Source of the DNA: Bradyrhizobium ivorense
GTDB lineage: Bacteria > Pseudomonadota > Alphaproteobacteria > Rhizobiales > Xanthobacteraceae
Length of the DNA: 64,000 bases
Direction of reading: 5' to 3'
Assembly (NCBI RefSeq): GCF_900696085.1
Contig: NZ_CAADFC020000028.1
Coordinates: forward strand, 434,001-498,000
The translations under genes and the position numbers were made by a program. Under the pieces are notes generated by a model, which was not told where the DNA came from, searched no databases, and saw only the letters and a program-made list of their open reading frames with translations. Shown here one piece after another: positions 62,312 to 64,000 of the stretch. Position 1 is the stretch's first letter, and each line of letters begins with the position of its first letter.

Positions 62312-63541
62312 ATGCGCAAGCCCCGCAAAGTCGTCGTCGTCAGCCAGCATTATCCGCCGGATCACTCGACGACCGCCGCGATCATGGCCGCGATCGCCGA
62401 GCGGATCGCCGACGATGCCGAGGTGGTGGTGGTCTCCGGCATGCCGGGCTCGGCGCAGCCGGCCGCGCCGGGACGGCCGGTCGTCGTCGAGATCAAGAAC
62501 TGGCTGCCGGGCAAGGCGGCGCTGCTCAAGCGCGCGCTGGCCGAGACGCTGTTCACCGCGCGGATCTTCCTCGCGCTGCTGACTCAGCTGAAGCGCGGCG
62601 ACGTGGCGCTGACGGTGACCGCGCCGTTCGTGCTGCCCTATGCGGTTGCCGCGGCGGCGCGGCTGAAGGGCGCGAAGTCGGCGCTGATCCTGCACGATCT
62701 GTTTCCCGACGTGCTGGTGATGGCCGGGCTGCTGCAGCCGTCCTCGCTTGCGGCGCGGGCGCTGCGCGCGATCAACGCGCTGATGTTCCGCGCCCTCAAC
62801 GCCGTCATCGTGATCGGCCGCGACGCCGAGAAGCTGCTGCTGCGCTACGGCGGCATGACCCAGGACAAGATCCGGTTCATTCCGAACTGGACCACGCTCG
62901 CGCCCGGCTACCGTCCGGTCAGCCCGGACAATCCGTTTCGCAAGGCGATCGCCGCCCGCTTCGTCGTCGGGCTGTCGGGCAATCTCGGCTTCACCCACGA
63001 TCCGGACATCGTGTTCGAGGCGGCGCGGCTGCTGCAGGGCGAACGCGATATCCATTTCCTGCTCTCGGGCTGGGGCATCGGCTTTGACCGCCTCAAGGAG
63101 ATGCAGGCGGCAGCACAGCTTGGCAACGTCACGCTGGTCGAGCGCGTCGCCGATGACGAACTGGCAGCGCTGCTCTCCAGCGCCGATGTCTGGCTGATTC
63201 CCTATCGCAAGAACGTCGCCGGCGTGTCGGTGCCGAGCCGGTTCTACAATCTGCTTGCGATCGGCCGGCCGGTCATGCTGGTCTCCGAGGCGGAGGCCGA
63301 GGCCGCGCTCACGGTGAAGGAAAACCAGCTCGGCTGGGTCGTGACCCCGAGCCGGCCGGATCAACTCGCCGATGCCATCCGCCTGGCCGCCGGATCGCTG
63401 GCCTCGGAAGCGCAGAGCGCCGCGATGGCCGAGCGGGCGGTCGCGGCGGCGCGGACCTTCAGCCCCGAACGGGCGCTCGGCAGCTATGCCGCGCTGGTCG
63501 GCGAATTACTCGGCAATCGCGACGTGGAGCGGACGGCATGA
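62312..63541 (+). CDS. Glycosyltransferase family 4, WcaI-like
   Basis: A 409-residue glycosyltransferase. The N-terminal KVVVVSQHYPPDHSTTAAI is typical of the WcaI/colanic acid-type branch. Further signs are ALILHDLFPDVLVMAGLL, the linker NWTTLAPGYRPVSPDNPFR, and the donor side FVVGLSGNLGFTHDPDIVFEA with VSVPSRFYNLLAIGRPVMLV. It overlaps the next gene by 4 bp (ATGA). The pairing with a sugar epimerase gene suggests O-chain or capsule assembly. The sugar transferred is unknown. Confidence 0.9.
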   Translation: MRKPRKVVVVSQHYPPDHSTTAAIMAAIAERIADDAEVVVVSGMPGSAQPAAPGRPVVVEIKNWLPGKAALLKRALAETLFTARIFLALLTQLKRGDVALTVTAPFVLPYAVAAAARLKGAKSALILHDLFPDVLVMAGLLQPSSLAARALRAINALMFRALNAVIVIGRDAEKLLLRYGGMTQDKIRFIPNWTTLAPGYRPVSPDNPFRKAIAARFVVGLSGNLGFTHDPDIVFEAARLLQGERDIHFLLSGWGIGFDRLKEMQAAAQLGNVTLVERVADDELAALLSSADVWLIPYRKNVAGVSVPSRFYNLLAIGRPVMLVSEAEAEAALTVKENQLGWVVTPSRPDQLADAIRLAAGSLASEAQSAAMAERAVAAARTFSPERALGSYAALVGELLGNRDVERTA

Positions 63542-64000
63542 CGGACGGTCGACCGACGGTTCTGGTGACGGGTGCGAACGGCTTCGTCGGCCGCCACGTG
63601 GTGCCGCTGCTGGCGAGCAACGGCTGGGTGGTGCGGCGCGCGGTGCGGCATCCGCCGCGCGACGCCAACGACGTCGAGATCGGAACGCTCGGCCCCGCCA
63701 CCGACTGGGGCGCCGCGCTCGACGGCGTCGACGCCGTGGTTCATCTCGCCGCGCGCGTGCATCACCAGGACGAAGAGCATGCGATCGAGCTCTACCACAA
63801 CGTCAATGTCGGCGGCACGCTGCATCTGGCGCGCGGCGCGGTCGCGGCCGGCGTCAAGCATTTCATCTTCATCAGCACCATCCTGGTCCATGGCCGCAGC
63901 AACAACGGACGTCCGCCGTTTCGCGAGGACGACGTCCTGACACCGCGCGGCCTCTACGGAATGTCGAAGGCCGCCGCCGAAGGCGGCCTCCGCGAGCTGG
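63538..64000 (+). CDS. NAD-dependent sugar-nucleotide epimerase/dehydratase (partial, C-terminus beyond window)
   Basis: The first 154 codons of an SDR-type sugar epimerase. TVLVTGANGFVGRHVVPLL carries the NAD motif at residues 7-25. VVHLAARVHH and the strand with FIFISTILVHG follow, then LYGMSKAAAE with the catalytic Tyr-x3-Lys near 139-143. The TILVHG in place of the common SSxxVYG suggests the UDP-glucose 4-epimerase-like family found next to undecaprenyl-sugar transferases. The ATG overlaps the stop of the glycosyltransferase gene. Confidence 0.9.
   Translation, partial: MTDGRPTVLVTGANGFVGRHVVPLLASNGWVVRRAVRHPPRDANDVEIGTLGPATDWGAALDGVDAVVHLAARVHHQDEEHAIELYHNVNVGGTLHLARGAVAAGVKHFIFISTILVHGRSNNGRPPFREDDVLTPRGLYGMSKAAAEGGLREL

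Noticed and set aside
60371..63364. 997-codon open frame on the minus strand opposite capD and the WcaI-like gene
   Set aside because: A high-GC shadow. Its translation is rich in His, Arg, Gln and Asp, while both plus-strand genes have full catalytic motifs.

Overview
The window is chromosomal DNA of a high-GC alphaproteobacterium. It looks like a Bradyrhizobium or a close relative in the Nitrobacteraceae. The grounds are the GC-rich codon use, several branched-chain-amino-acid-type ABC transporter operons, a metK-ahcY pair, and many short palindromic dispersed repeats between genes. This is judged from gene content and style, not from a database match. No tRNA, rRNA, insertion sequence, CRISPR array or phage module was seen.

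Layout. (1) 1-6.7 kb, minus strand: a livG / acyl-CoA synthetase / livH / livM / substrate-binding protein / livF operon, with livF cut by the window edge. (2) 7.1-12.3 kb: a Crp/Fnr regulator, gmd and fcl (GDP-L-fucose synthesis), a HemD-like protein, purU and a small lipoprotein. (3) 12.7-18.5 kb, plus strand: a second complete HAAT transporter (binding protein, LivH, LivM, LivG, LivF) followed by a MetE C-domain-like methyltransferase. (4) 18.5-19.2 kb: a four-unit tandem array of a roughly 164-bp repeat. (5) 19.3-35.3 kb, the most unusual part: a TPR-caspase-like protein and an RTX subtilase on the minus strand, then a 1-kb AT-rich TTAA-dense spacer with a CtrA-type site, then a divergent 3084-residue beta-helix/RTX protein. 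The two RTX proteins share homologous C-terminal modules. (6) 35.5-39.8 kb: a methyltransferase-like protein with a possible N-terminal DNA-binding segment, metK and ahcY. (7) 39.9-44.8 kb: dispersed repeats, then an operon of a binding protein, a flavoprotein dehydrogenase, an SDR and an IclR regulator. (8) 45.2-51.0 kb: an LpxO-like hydroxylase, small proteins, malic enzyme, an FAH-family enzyme and an M19 dipeptidase. (9) 51.2-64 kb: an envelope polysaccharide region with an MsbA-like exporter, galE, glycosyltransferases, waaF, hldD, hldE, an O-antigen ligase-like protein, a CapD/WbpM-like dehydratase and a further sugar epimerase cut by the window end.

How the genes work together. The envelope genes form a coherent route: HldD/HldE make ADP-heptose, WaaF-like adds it to the core, CapD/GalE/Gmd/Fcl supply other nucleotide sugars, the ligase-like protein joins O-chain to core, MsbA-like flips lipid-linked material and LpxO-like hydroxylates lipid A. 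The transporters and their adjacent CoA ligase, flavoprotein and SDR look like uptake and first-step catabolism of organic acids or amino acids. The RTX subtilase and giant beta-helix protein are predicted type I secretion substrates, but no cognate secretion apparatus lies in the window.

The best candidates for something undescribed are the divergent RTX subtilase / giant beta-helix pair with its shared C-terminal cassettes and CtrA-type spacer, and an 18-20-bp palindrome with core GCGCAATTGCGC nested inside different intergenic repeats.
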